Made by a program: the position numbers and the translations under genes. Positions 20,032 through 31,349 of a stretch of 64,000 nucleotides of DNA are shown one piece after another. Position 1 is the first letter of the stretch. Every line of letters begins with the position of its first letter. The notes under the pieces were generated by a model. That model was not told the origin of the DNA. It made no database searches and saw only the letters and a list, made by a program, of their open reading frames with translations. The stretch covers positions 52,201,359-52,265,358 of the forward strand of contig JALIGW010000001.1 in assembly GCA_023053685.1 (NCBI GenBank), read 5' to 3'. This stretch comes from Diadophis punctatus similis. Taxonomy: Eukaryota; Chordata; Lepidosauria; Squamata; Dipsadidae.

Positions 20032-20362
20032 AATAACTATATGGCAACTCATCTTAAACAACTCTGGCTTGCTCACAGCAGCAATAAATTAACACTTAAC
20101 CCATTTGAAAGAATGTTCAGAAAACACTTAACTCCCATCATAGAGCACTGATAAAGACAGGAAGACAGATTTCTCTTGAAAGTTTGAAATAAGTTGTCAG
20201 CTTGAACATGTCAAGATACACCACTATTTAGGGGGACCGCTTTACGGCTATCTTGCTGCCTTGGAATAGAAGCGTCCCATAATTTCTTACCCAAAGAACT
20301 GGTTTTTAAGAGAAAAGACATTTATAAATATCATATTGGTCTTCCACAGCCGAAGCATCATT

Positions 20363-20571
20363 TAGAAACAGCAATAGCAATAGCATTTAGACATATATGC
20401 TACTCCATAGAGCTTTAACAGCACTTTCTGTTTAGTTTACAAATGTCAGCATATTGCCTCCAACAATTTGGGTCCCCATTTTACCAATCTCGGAAGAATG
20501 GAAGGCTGAGTCAACCTTGAGCCGGTCAGAATCAAACTCTGACTGTGGGCAGAGTTAGCCTGCAATACTTC
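20363..20571 (-). mobile_element. Sauria-type SINE, interrupted by CR1
   Basis: On the minus strand the head is at 20975-21000 (GGAGCCATGGTAGCGCAGTGG, with an A box). It is then cut by CR1 (20577-20969) and continues from 20571 with the B-box-like GAGTTTGATTCTGACCGG, GGCTCAAGGTTGACTCAGCC, and a tail of AGCAATAG-type repeats on the plus strand. Removing the CR1 and one copy of ATTGT restores a continuous SINE. Confidence 0.8.
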
Positions 20572-20576
20572 ATTGT

Positions 20577-20969
20577 GAATCAGAATCAGAATAGAGATGG
20601 AAGAGTCCTTGGAAATCTTCTAGTCCATCCCCCTGCTCAAGCAGGAGAGCCAATACCATTTCAGACAAGTCACTGTCCAGTCTCTTCTTAAAAACCTCCA
20701 GTGATGAAGCACCCACAACATCTGAAGGCAAGCTGTTCCACTGGTTGATTGTCTTCACTGTTGGGAAGTTTCTCCTTAATTCCAGGTTGCTTCTCTCCTT
20801 CATTAGTTTCCATCCATTATTTCTTGTCCTGCCCTCTGGTGCTTTGGAAAATAAATTGACCCCCTCCTCTTTGTGGCAGCCTCTCAAATACTGCTATCAT
20901 GTCTCCCCTAGTCCTTCTTTTCTCTAGACTAGCCAAACCCAAATCCTGCAACCATTTTTCATATGTTTT
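20577..20969 (-). mobile_element. CR1 3' end inserted in a SINE, TSD ATTGT
   Basis: The minus-strand reading gives the CR1 C-terminus (RNNGWKLMKERSNLELRRN ... AINQWNSLPSD-like). It then gives the 3' UTR and a GATTCT/GAATCA tail rather than TCTAA. ATTGT flanks it at 20572-20576 and 20970-20974. The sequence differs noticeably from the copies at 5 kb and 45 kb, so it is an older subfamily. Confidence 0.85.
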
Positions 20970-21404
20970 ATTGTAACCACTGCGCTACCATGGCTCCTTT
21001 TATGTATTCTGTATCTTAAAGTGCACCTCCAAAGGAACTGGTACTTTTATATTTATGACATATTATCGTTGTATCCTTCCATTCTGAAGTTTCCATATAC
21101 TTTCAGATTTAGATGCCAAGCTCTGCAGAGTTCTGGTTACCACACCTGAACCTGAGTATTGTACAGGTGGAAAAATTGCAAAACACTGAGGGGGGACTAG
21201 AGAATTTAAGGGTGTTTACAGTAGCTTGGAGCAAAGGTGGGTAAAAGGAGACGAGGTAAAGTGTGCAAAAGCATACATACAGTACATAGAGGTCACCTGT
21301 TAAGACTGAGGGGATGAGATTTAAGATCGATGAAAAGAAGTAAGTTTTTAACACAACATAGTTTTTTTCCTTTTTAAAATTTTTTTACAATCCTTTAATC
21401 CATT

Positions 21405-21925
21405 TAATTCAGGGTGGAGTTGGAGTGACTGAATGGAGCTGAGCATTTACTGGCCGGATGCACTTCCTGATGCCTACGTAGAGTTCACAGCAGGTATTTT
21501 CTCTTTGTGCCGATAGAGAAATATCTGGTACTGCCTAGGATTGAACTCTCAACCTTCCTAGCAGGAGGTGAGTGTTTTTACCTCTAGGCCAGAGGTGGGT
21601 TCCTACTGGTGCGGTCTGGAGTCCCGCTCCGGTAGTAACCCGCCGATTGCGCAATTTTGGCGCGACAGCTCCGGTGCTGTCTTTGCCGGTCCGTGCACGC
21701 TGCCATCTTTTTTTCCTAATTTTCCACAATTTTTCAGCTCTCTGAGCATGCACAGAAGGAAAATCGTCCCTCTGCACATGTGTAGAAGCAAAATCGAGCT
21801 AGGTGGATGCACGCACACATGAGTGTAGCGAGTGCACACACATGAAACATCGCGATGCGCATGCAGTGCACCAGTAGGAAAGGGTAAGAGGAACCCGCCC
21901 CTGCTCTAGGCGACCGTGACTCTCT
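21405..21925 (-). mobile_element. tRNA-derived SINE interrupted by a hAT element
   Basis: On the minus strand, AGAGAGTCACGGTCGCCTAGAG at 21925-21904 leads into the A box. After the hAT insertion (21590-21903), GCCTAGAGGTAAAAACACTC and the B-box-like GGTTGAGAGTTCAATCC follow. Further on is a body with GGCATCAGGAAGTGCATCCG, a phrase common in SINEs mobilised by RTE-type LINEs. The end near 21405 is not sharp. Confidence 0.6.
21590..21903. mobile_element. hAT miniature element, 314 bp, TSD CTCTAGGC
   Basis: It starts CAGAGGTGGGTTCCTACTGG and ends GAGGAACCCGCCCCTG. CTCTAGGC is perfect on both sides (21582-21589, 21904-21911). The interior includes GCTCCGGTGCTGTCTTTGCC, shared with 26965 and 60867. 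It landed inside the A-box region of a SINE. Confidence 0.92.
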
Positions 21926-21952
21926 TAACATAACATATAATTAAACATAACA

Positions 21953-22018
21953 TATAAGTCCCCTGGGAGTTGGCGGCATATAAATCCATTTAAATAAAAT
22001 AAATAAATAAATAAAAAT
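21953..22018 (+). mobile_element. L2 extreme 3' end
   Basis: CCCTGGGAGTTGGCGGCATAT followed by AAAT/AAATA repeats. It is the same end as at 48160-48352, and only about 60 bp survives. Confidence 0.8.
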
Positions 22019-22323
22019 AAACTGTGGAATGCCTAGCTAGGATTGTAAGAGGACACTGTATAAAATAATAGATGATTGGGCTTTTAATGGCTATCCAGCT
22101 TGATGGCACTTTACTACCTTTGGAACTACTAGCTAGGGTGCTATTAGTATCTTCTCCATGTTTGTGAGCTTTTTAATCACATCGGGATGGCTATTGGACT
22201 GTATGAGCTGATGCAGCATGGCTTGCCTTATGTTTCATGTGCCTTGATGTGCTAACTTATGGATAGCCATGGCCACACTATTTTCCTCCAAGAAAGGATG
22301 AAGTTGAAATGGTTGATTTAGCA

Positions 22324-22662
22324 CAGTGGTTCCCAACCTTTTTGTGATCGAGTACCACTTGGAGGTCCCGTACAGTCGCCGCGTACCACCTGGTTCCAGA
22401 GAAACTAAATTCGATCAGATATCACTTTATTTCCATAATTGTACCGTTCCTTTTTTGGCCCCGCGCATCCAGCAACTGGATTCTCGGGCCGCTGGGACCA
22501 GGTGGGTGGCGTGTGGCAACAGTTGTGTTAGGCAGTAAACATTTTTGTGAAGTAAAAAATAACTAACTAAAAATCGTTCATGACCCCGAAAGTGTTCGCG
22601 TACCACCTGGAAGGCCCTTGCGTACCACTAGTGGTACACATACCACAGGTTGGGAACCACTG
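22324..22662. mobile_element. hAT miniature element, 339 bp, TSD ATTTAGCA
   Basis: It starts CAGTGGTTCCCAACCTTTTT and ends CAGGTTGGGAACCACTG. ATTTAGCA is perfect at 22316-22323 and 22663-22670. The motif CGTACCACCTGG recurs inside. No coding capacity; its terminal sequence is distinct from the CAGTGGTGGGTT group. Confidence 0.93.
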
Positions 22663-22670
22663 ATTTAGCA

Positions 22671-23714
22671 GAAGGAAATCATAGCTGGACTGCAATGTGC
22701 AATATGTAAACCAGAGAGAAATTCTATACTTTTCATAAGATTAATTGAAGAGCTAATATTTAATGAAAAAGTAGCTTCCCCCCACTTTCCTATGAGCATG
22801 CGTGTATAAAGGTATATACTTGTCCTCTTCATTTTTATATAAAGGCTCAATTATCCATGTAAGGCGACAGAGGATTCAACTGTCAACTTACAATCTTGGC
22901 CTTCTATTTAGTAATGCATGCTTTAAACAGAAAAGCATTTATGCCTATGCTAGTGTGATTAAATGTAAGATTAAATGTCACCAAGGCAGTCTCTGAATTG
23001 AGAAAAGAATGAAGGTATAGGCTTAAGCGTTCATGTGAACCATAGTTTATTGCCAGACAATATTTTGCAACTGACATTTATTTTCCACCAATTTCTTGAC
23101 TATTCCTTCCTCACATTATTGTATACAATCTATTGATTTATTTCTTATATTTCTAATCTAGTAAATCCTATTATGAGAGAGAGACACACAAAGAGAGCAC
23201 ATTCTATAATTCTCAAGGACATTCTCATATGGAGGAAATGCAGGCATCCTAGTATCCTTTTAGTCAGGTAAGCTGAGCTGTGCTAATGGTTTCTATTATG
23301 CCTAGCAAGGAGGATGCAAGCATGGAAAGACTCCTGTCTAGGATTCAGGTTTAGGATGCCAGCTCCAATTGGTTCCCCCCAGGCAGATTTAGATAAGATG
23401 GAGCTATTGCTGTCTCAGTTGCCTTGCTTCCTTTAAGCATAAAACTGCACAGGCAGTCAGTGCAATAAGCCTTCCAGGCTGAAGGGTGGATAGAATGGAA
23501 GAAAAGAGACAAAAATGCTATTTAGTTCAAAAATCTTTTGGTTATATGGAGTATTTTATAGCAATCGTAATTGGCATGATCAATAAACACTATGGTCCAT
23601 ATTTTTTTTAACAAAAAGTAATAATAATTAAAACAGAACAAATGTTGGCTCTCAATTTTTTCTCTTTCTCTTTTCCCCTACCTAAAAGGTTGTCCAGAAC
23701 TTTGTCCCTGGGAA
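22671..23714. other. Unique intergenic DNA
   Basis: No gene or repeat recognised. Confidence 0.4.
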
Positions 23715-23803
23715 AGGAAGGAAGGAAGGAAGGAAGGAAGGAAGGAAGGAAGGAAGGAAGGAAGGAAGGAAGGAAGGAAGGAAGGAAGGAAGGAAGGAAG
23801 GAA

Positions 23804-23836
<33 letters not shown>
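23715..23836. repeat. (GGAA)n then (GAAA)n microsatellite
   Basis: About 90 bp of GGAA passes directly into about 30 bp of GAAA. Confidence 0.97.
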
Positions 23837-24059
23837 TTTACATATTGGAGAAGAGAAAATGTGGGCTTTTGTTATTAATGTTGTAGAAATACAAATATGT
23901 CCACCTAAGGAAAGGAGTCTTCATTAACTCCCACAGCCCAGAAAATTAAGGCACGGCTCATCAGGATCTGTGCTTACTATCGTCTAAATTGCAAGGGACT
24001 AGTTGAGTTTTGCTGGGGTTCATAATGCTGATGGAGCGGTTTCTACGTGAATGAAGGAT

Positions 24060-24420
24060 AAACAGCGATTAATTTCAGCCAATAAATAATGGTTTGAGGT
24101 CCACACTGGAAGAGGAACAATTACTTTTCCATTTTTCCTGCCAAATGAGCTGATAAGAGAAAACAGGGGAGTTGGCCACGTAAATCAGTCTTAATTTTAT
24201 CTTCCCCATTAAAAAGCAGCCATTAAGACCATCTTCGGCTCATTTCATCCTCTTCTTGTTTCACTTTTTCAATTTGCACAAAAGGGGGGAGTTTGCTCGT
24301 CATAAAATTTCACTTTGGCCAACCTATCATTTGCATCTGAGCCAATAAATAGCAATTAGCATAAACATTTAAATCAGGAACTGGAACAAATTCTTGTTCC
24401 CTGAGCAAGCTGTTAACTTA
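24060..24420. promoter_or_regulatory. Candidate conserved non-coding element
   Basis: Repeat-free DNA with mixed composition. It contains an octamer ATTTGCAT (24329-24336), repeated CCAATAAATA phrases and AATTAGCAT. That density of homeodomain/POU-like words without simple repeats is what ancient developmental enhancers look like. Conservation cannot be judged here. Confidence 0.25.
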
Positions 24421-24566
24421 CAGTATTTTGTGATATATAAGAAGCGTTATAAACAAGATTGGCTGAGCATGATTATCCCTCTCCAACAAGACATCCAGTA
24501 AAAGCTGGGGGAACTCTAGGAGATGTCTTTCCAACTTAGAAGCCAATCAAATTAATCAACAGAAGG

Positions 24567-24567
<1 letters not shown>

Positions 24568-24609
<42 letters not shown>

Positions 24610-24671
24610 CCCCATCACTCACATACATACATATGTATATACATACACACACACACGTGTGTGTGTGTGTT
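24568..24671. repeat. (GT)n, (CATA)n and (AC)n/(GT)n compound microsatellite
   Basis: GT repeats at 24568-24606, CATA/TATG repeats, then (AC)n running into (GT)n around ACGT. The last part is self-complementary. Confidence 0.93.
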
Positions 24672-24912
24672 AGAATATTCATGAACTGGGAGAGCTAATG
24701 GTAACAAGGTCAGCCAATGAATAGGCATAGCAACTAAGTCAGCCAATGGGAGCTAACCACTTCTGAGTCTGTGCAGAGAATCGAAACTGGAAGCTTTAGC
24801 TTAAGGCTGGGTGTGGCTCCAGGTTCACTCTGCTCTCTTGTCCAAACTCTGTGCTCTCTGAACTCTGAACTAGAAGCTGCTTGTGTTTTACTTTTAACTG
24901 TTGCTACATTGA

Positions 24913-25812
24913 TAAAGTGACCAGATATTTTTTTTTAAGCGGGACGGGGGGGGCCGCCTGGGCGCCGCCATTTGCTTTGCCCTCTGCGCATGCGCAAAAC
25001 GCTGCGCATGCGCAGAGGGCAAAACAGCAAATGTCGGCGTCCAGGTGAGGTGGGGGGGAGGGGGGGAAGTGGGAGGGCGCTTGGATGCCTGCAGCTCGCG
25101 ACAGGTAAGCTGCCTCCTTTCCCCGTCTCCCGCCTCCCGTTCGTTGCTTGCCAGCCCGGCCGAAGGGAAGGCGGGAGGCGAGGAAAGGCCTCTCGAAAGG
25201 GAGGCGGGCTCCCGAAGCCTCCCCTCCTTTCGGGAGGCCTTTCCTCGCCTCCCGCCTTCCCTTCGGCCGGGCTGGCAAGCAACGAATGGGAGGCGGGAGA
25301 CGGGGAAAGGAGGCAGCCGGCAGCTTACCTGCTCCAAGCATCCAAGCGCCGCGGTCTCCCGGTCGACCGCCCGGCCCCAGGGCAACGGCGGCAGCGAGGC
25401 GATGGGGGGAAGAAAGGGGAGGGGGACGAGGAAGGGCTGTTTGCGCCACTCGTAAACTCAAAGCGGCGACGGCTCCTCGTCCCTCACCGCTCCCAACCGC
25501 AGCGGCGCCTCCGAGGGCAGGGCTAGGGATGGGGCGGGGGAAGGAGAGGAGGAGCAGCCTCCCTTCCCCCTCCCCCCAGCTTCCAGCCGCCGCCGGAGGA
25601 GTCAACAACGCGGGACGCCCGCCCGCCGCCAACGCCGCCCACGGCCGGCCCGAGCTGAGAGGCCTGCTGCCTTTCAGGCCGATTTTTTGAAAGAATGCCC
25701 TAGTCGGGCAAACTTTGAAAAAATCGGGACTTTTTAGAAGGCGGGCAGGACGCGGGACAAATGGTGAAAAAGCGGGTGTGTCCCGCCAAAATCGGGACGT
25801 CTGGTCACCTTA
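24913..25812. mobile_element. GC-rich 900-bp hAT-like element, TSD TACATTGA
   Basis: Perfect 8-bp duplications TACATTGA at 24905-24912 and 25813-25820 bound it. The ends are TAAAGTGACCAGA and TCTGGTCACCTTA (inverted), with GCGGGAC and GTCCCG just inside. The interior is extremely GC- and CpG-rich. It holds two TGCGCATGCGCA palindromes (24985-24996, 25003-25014) and a long hairpin, where 25092-25195 and 25225-25335 are near reverse complements sharing CTTGCCAGCCCGGCCGAAGG. Overlapping open frames on both strands come from high GC and are not genes. No transposase is present. The termini differ from the CAG...CTG elements, so this is another hAT lineage. Confidence 0.82.
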
Positions 25813-25820
25813 TACATTGA

Positions 25821-26619
25821 AGAAGAACTCTGCTAATGGTATTGTAAATATATATATATTATATTACTATGTTTATAAAGAAGTTTATGAATCCAGCTGA
25901 ATCAATCATCTCTGTGTGCTTCTGGTTTTGATTTTTACAACAAACTTTAATAGTGTGTGTGTGTGTGTGCACGAGTGAAGGGAAGGGTTTTGTGTATATA
26001 TGTATGTATCTATCAATGTGAGTGATGGGATTTGTGTCCATATTATGTGTGTATAATTTTTGAGGTGCTTAAAACTTCTAGAGATAGAAGTCATTTTAGT
26101 GAAAACAAAAGTTCTCTTTTGAGATTGGTGTTAGATCAAATCCAAAGCAAAAATTAACCAAACTTAATGGAAATCCTCAATAAAATCCTAAAAAAACAAC
26201 AACAACCCCAAATTATCCTTAGAAAGGAGGAGTCTCAGAAACAAGGTGTCAAGGTAAAAAGTCGGTTTGCATGGAAAAAAGTAAATGCTTCATGTTTATT
26301 TAGTTCATTAAGGTTAGCAATTTATTATTCCCCACTGGAAGCCAAAACAAGGGTACAACAATGGAAGCTAGACAGCTGGAAGGTCATGCTGTACCATCAG
26401 AAGCTAAATCTGGTGGGAGGAGAAACGGAGGAGGGAGAGAAGTTAATAGACAAATTGATTGCAACCTTTTTGAAAAGCCTGAATAGTTACAGAAGACCTG
26501 AGCTGGATATTGCTATGTAACCCACTATTGAAAATGTGCTATAATACTAAGAAATAATTCTGCATTGACAAAGGATAGGTGCAGATCTGGTTAATAAAAA
26601 GTTCTGATTATGAACAAAA
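25821..26619. other. Unique intergenic DNA
   Basis: A short GT tract lies at about 25955-25969. No gene recognised; the open frame at 26167-26520 has no feature I know. Confidence 0.4.
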
Positions 26620-26918
26620 GAGCCAAGGTGGCGCAGCGGTTAGAGGCAGTACTGCAGATCACTTTAGCTGACTGTGATCCGCAAGTCAGCGGTTCAAATC
26701 TCCCGGCTCAGGGTTGACTCAGCCTTCCATCCTTCCGAGGTAGGTAAAATGAGGATCCAGATTGTTGGGGGCAATATAAATATACATTGCTTACTGGTGT
26801 AAACTGCTTAGAGAGTGCTTGCACTGTGAGGCGGTATATAAATCTCACAAAATAAATAAATAAATAATAAACAATAAATAAACAATAAATAAATAAATAA
26901 ATGAATAAAAAAATAAAA
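26620..26918 (+). mobile_element. Sauria-type tRNA SINE, full length
   Basis: A pol III head with A box TGGCGCAGCGG (26629-26639) and B box GGTTCAAATC (26691-26700). The body has GGCTCAGGGTTGACTCAGCC, ATTGTTGGGGGCAATATAA and AGGCGGTATATAAATC. The tail is (AAAT)n/(AATAA)n. This is the most complete SINE in the window. Copies in the opposite direction are at 35351, 41485, 52052 and 54191. Confidence 0.9.
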
Positions 26919-26964
26919 ACTGTTCGATCCGCTCATGGGTATGTTCAGTTTTATTTCCTTATAT

Positions 26965-27241
26965 CAGTGGTGGGTTCCTACCGGTGCGATCGACTCTGCC
27001 GCACCGGTAGCGGCTGGCAGATTACGCAATTTGTGCGCGATAGCTCCGGTGCCATCTTCACCAGTCCGTCGCGTGTCGCCATCTTTTTTTCAAAATTTTT
27101 GGGCTTTTTTTGCTTCCTGTGCATGCGTCAAAGCAAAATCTTGCAAGGGGATGCGCGCACGTAGCGAGCGTGAGCGCGCATCAAATGTAGTGATGCGCAC
27201 GCAGCGCACCAGTAACGAGGTAAGAGAGCAACCCGCCCCTG
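26965..27241. mobile_element. hAT miniature element, 277 bp, TSD CCTTATAT
   Basis: It starts CAGTGGTGGGTTCCTACCGG and ends GCAACCCGCCCCTG. CCTTATAT is perfect at 26957-26964 and 27242-27249. It is the same family as 60867-61225, 21590-21903 and the fragment at 4625-4779. Confidence 0.93.
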
Positions 27242-27249
27242 CCTTATAT

Positions 27250-28317
27250 TCATTGGCTCACTAACTACTGTTTAGATCAGAGACAAGGACTGTGTCTATC
27301 CTTAATTTGCCCAATAAAAAAAAACCCAACCAAGTGACTTCAAATCTTTGATAAGAAATGCTTGTCTTTTCCCTTCCTGCTTGGGAAAAGAGGATGTTAG
27401 AATAAGATGGAGAGAAAGAAAAATAGGACAAGAATGGGATGTTTACAAAATGTATGCAACTGTCACCCATTCTGGCTTTGGTCCAAGTCAACATGTATCC
27501 CTCAGCAATTTACCCCAAAGAATGGATAGGCTTCAGTTGGAAAAAGCAAGACTTCAGTCCAGTTTAAGAATTCTAGTTTAGTTTATTTCTAAAGACCACA
27601 TTTTAAAAATTACTTCCCACTAATCATTCTGTCAAAGAACCTGGGTCACACCATGATAGAAACCATAAACACATTCTTTTCTTAGCTTTGTCATTATGCT
27701 CGTTCTAGTGTCACATTTAGTCAAGAAGAAGAGGAACATAAGAAGTACAGGAAGTTTCAGATATGTATACACATAATAGGAGCATCAGTCTCTCAAAGGC
27801 ACTGAGGCAGAAGGAGAATGAAAGCAGAGTATTCACTTGGTAGCTCTTCCCAGGCCTGAAATGCCTAAGGCTGCAACAGGGCTGGGGAGTTTACACATGG
27901 ACATGTCACAAATGTCAAGGAGCTCTGCCAGGGGAGTTCAAGGACTTGCTTTATGTCTGCTCAGAGGTCCTTTGCAAACCAAGGCATGATGAAAGACCTC
28001 TTTGGTGGAGCATCTCGGCCTCAGTAACAAAGAACCAACGAAGTTAAGCCATCTACTAATTAAACACTTCGCTGGTCCTCCAATTAAAGAGAGGATTGCC
28101 AGAAAATAATTTAGTAGGGTGTGGGAGCTATCCAGAGTGTTATACTGACTTCTGTATGAAGGACTATCTTTCTATTGGACACACAGCAGTGCATTTCTAT
28201 GCAATGAATCGTCGGTCTTCAAGGAACAAAACTGCACACATAAAGTCATGACAAGCTTCTGTCATGAAGAAGCTGAGAGAGAGAGACAGCAGACTTATAC
28301 ACATAAGAATGAGAATG
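27250..28317. other. Unique intergenic DNA
   Basis: No gene or repeat recognised. Confidence 0.4.
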
Positions 28318-28680
28318 TTTAGTTTAGTTTAGTTTAGTTTAGTTTAGTTTAGTTTAGAGTTGGAAGGGACCTTGTAGGTCATCTAGTCCAACCCCCCGCT
28401 CAAGCAGGAGTCCCTACACCATTTCGGATAAATGGCAGTCCAATCTCCCTTTGAAAGTTTCAAGTGTTGGAGCTCTCACAACCTCCGCAGGCAAGCTGTT
28501 CCACTGGTTGATCATTCTCACTGTCAGAAAGTTTCTCCTTATTTCCAGGTTGAATATCTCCTTGATCAGTTTCCATCCATTATTCCTTGTCTGGCCTTCA
28601 GGTGCTTTGGAAAATAGTTTGACTTTCCTCCTCTCTGTGGCAGTCCCTAAGGTACTGGAACACTGTTATCATGTCACGTT
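28318..28680 (-). mobile_element. CR1 3' end with (TTTAG)n tail
   Basis: On the minus strand the C-terminal ORF2 text is visible (NGWKLIKE, AINQWNSLPAE-like). Then come the standard 3' end and a tail of (CTAAA)n, seen on the plus strand as TTTAG repeats at 28318-28357. It is truncated at about 28680. Confidence 0.88.
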
Positions 28681-28779
28681 AGCAAAATGGTTATGCCAAC
28701 ATTTTTCTTCCCAATCTCTTCAGCCAGTGTTGACTATTGGTGATTGGACAAGTCCTTGCAGTTTTCTTGGCAAGGTTTT

Positions 28780-28932
28780 TCAGAAGTGGTTTGCCATTGC
28801 CTGCTTCCTAGGACTGAGAGAAACTGACTGGCCCAAGGTCATCCAGCTGGCTTTGTATCTCAGGCAGGACTAAAACTCAGCTTTCTAGTTTCTAGCCTGA
28901 TGCCTTAACTACTACATCACACTGGCTCTTTA
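28780..28932 (-). mobile_element. tRNA-derived squamate SINE
   Basis: On the minus strand the head reads GAGCCAGTGTGATGTAGTAG (A box) and GAGTTTTAGTCCTGCC (B box). It continues into CAGCTGGATGACCTTGGG. The outer part up to about 28690 may also belong. It is related to 3866-4031. Confidence 0.65.
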
Positions 28933-31232
28933 AACCATCATAGCCATCATTTATATATTGCATTTCCTATAGAAATATGGAAGCTTTTACAGTATTACTA
29001 TAAATACATATACAGTACATACCTCAGGATCTTCAGGGGAATTTCCAAGATGAGGCAAAGCAGAGATTTCAATTTCTCTGCTGCTAAAACCAGTGAAGAA
29101 CCAGCAATGTTAACGGTGGTTGCTTACAGGGGTGAAGCCTTATTCCCCCAACAACACAGTGATCTTCTTGAAGGTCACTGTTCCTCTGCTAATGAAGAGG
29201 GAGACGCCACAACCTTGAACATTGTCACTGGGAGGCGAAGAGCTAGCTTCAGGAAACCAATAAGCTGAAGCAGAGTTATTGGAAAGAAGGAGAGAATGAG
29301 GCTTTTCCACTCCTAACAACCTTGCTTATGACCAGGGAAGATTGGTTCAATTAACTCACTTATCAATTTCCCTACATGGCATGGAAAATTCATTGGAGAG
29401 AGTGAAGTGGGTACACATATCCTTTTAAATTATTCCATGGATTAAATTCTAGAACGTCGGAAGTTTCTCAATCTGGGCAACTCCCAGATGTGTGAACATC
29501 CAAAATTCTCAGCAGTAGCCATGCTAACTGAAAAATTTCTGGTAGTTGGAGGCCATACATTTAAAAATTACCGATGTTTGCAAACAACATTCTAATGAAT
29601 GTTTTCAAGTATTACCCACTGCTTCCTATTCATTTTGGCTTAGCAGAAACATTGGCAATCTTCACATGAGCATTGTAACAAGATGATATGAATGATATTT
29701 TTTCCATGATGTAAACATTTGTGATATATATCTACACCTTTAAGTAAGTGTATATGTCAAGGCAATTTTTTTAACTTTTGTTTCCCAGCACCAGCTGCAT
29801 AAATCAATATATAGAGAGTATGTCTATATATTAAATTGACACTACATTATTAACTATTTCATTCATAAATTTAAACTCACTGGTTGCCATATAAAGTAAC
29901 TGTGAATCATTTGGACTATTCAGACAAGCCTCTACACCGGGTGTTCTTCACTCTATTTGCTTCATTCAGTAAATACCTATCGATCTATATTTAAGAGGTT
30001 TATCTAATGCTCTTTCCTTAGCCTCTTTTTGTTTGAAAGTTATACATTGTTGTGTCCCCTACAAAGCTAATCAGACAGCCCATAAGGTAATAATTACGCA
30101 ATGTATAAGTCCTGGACAGAAGAACACTCCTTAATTGACACATAAATCTGTATTTAGCCCTGTTGTTTTTCTGCACTGGGAGAATGTTAGTAACAGTTAA
30201 AAGGAGAATGAAAAATCTGGGCCTGGAATAAGAATTGCTTTATCCCTGCCAGGCCGAGAGTTCACTCTAGTAGCCAGACATATGTCTGGCTTTTACCCAC
30301 AGATGTTGCTGTGCTTCCGCAGATGAATAGACAGATCGTACCACAATGGAGGGGCAGGAAGATGGTATCAGTTTTACTAGTGCCAGGTTTTTCAAAACGA
30401 TAGCTCCAAAGAAATCATTAAAGTAGGAGATTATTAAAAATGACAGTTTGGGGAATCTACATATTTGTCCTTTCTGAACCTTCATGATACACTTAATTAA
30501 TGTTTCAAGCTTTTCATCACCATGTAATTTCCCCTCCTGTAGAATCGTAAAATGGGTCCAGTGAATTATGCTCAGCAAGCAGAGTAGTTCATTAAGAAAA
30601 ATATTTTCACAGAAGCATATCTACCAATTCTTCACTCAAAGTTCTGAACGCACTACCCACACTTAAAACAGAGAAATCAGCATGTTTGAGAGGCAACAAT
30701 TCTCTGCACTAAAAGGAAGGAACTTGCAAAATAGCACAATAAAAATATGCATGGTCCCCCAAAATAGAACATTGACTCACTATTAGAAGAAAAGCAACAC
30801 AAGCAAGAGCCAATTAAGAGAATATTCTGGAAAAAGGCAAAGTGGCTGTTGAAAAAGGTAACACAGTACAATTTGTTTTGCAACTGGGGCTAAATTATAC
30901 CTACATGCATGTACACACATACAAACCCAATGCTATGGCAGAAATAAAAAATACTGGTAGTGTGTGTTACATATGATAAGGGGACTGTGCCTTGAGAAAT
31001 ATTCCAAGTGCATGATGAAAGCACAAATCAGAAATAAAGGATATGAAGTGGAGCAGCAAACAGCCCTCTATCCTAAATGCCCCTCCAGTCTGCCCCTACT
31101 GACTTTACAGTCTGCCCAGAGTCTCACACAAGAGACTCCAGTGAGGGAGGAGCCACTTTACATATGGAGTCTATGGTTCACATCACAAAGGACGTAGATG
31201 GTCCCTAGTGCCATAAAAGGGGCACTTATGTG
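28933..31232. other. Unique intergenic DNA
   Basis: About 2.3 kb with no repeat or frame that I recognise. The open frame at 29050-29268 has no known feature. Confidence 0.4.
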
Positions 31233-31349
31233 GGATGGATGGATGGATGGATGGATGGATGGAAGGAAGGAAGGAAGGAAGGAAGGAAGGAAGGAAGGAA
31301 GGAAGGAAGGAAGGAAGGAAGGAAGGAAGGAAGGAAGGAAGGAAGGAAG
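31233..31349. repeat. (GGAT)n then (GGAA)n microsatellite
   Basis: Seven GGAT units turn into about 22 GGAA units. Confidence 0.97.

Noticed and set aside
24894..25690. Several overlapping open frames of 115-242 codons on both strands
   Set aside because: They lie in a GC-rich inverted repeat with 8-bp target duplications. Mirror-image frames on both strands and no domain show that they are composition artefacts.
26629..26700. tRNA gene
   Set aside because: The A and B boxes are there, but the body continues into a SINE with copies elsewhere, and a cloverleaf is not kept.
28260..28320. Short GA/AG tract as element end
   Set aside because: Only a few units; no terminus or duplication.
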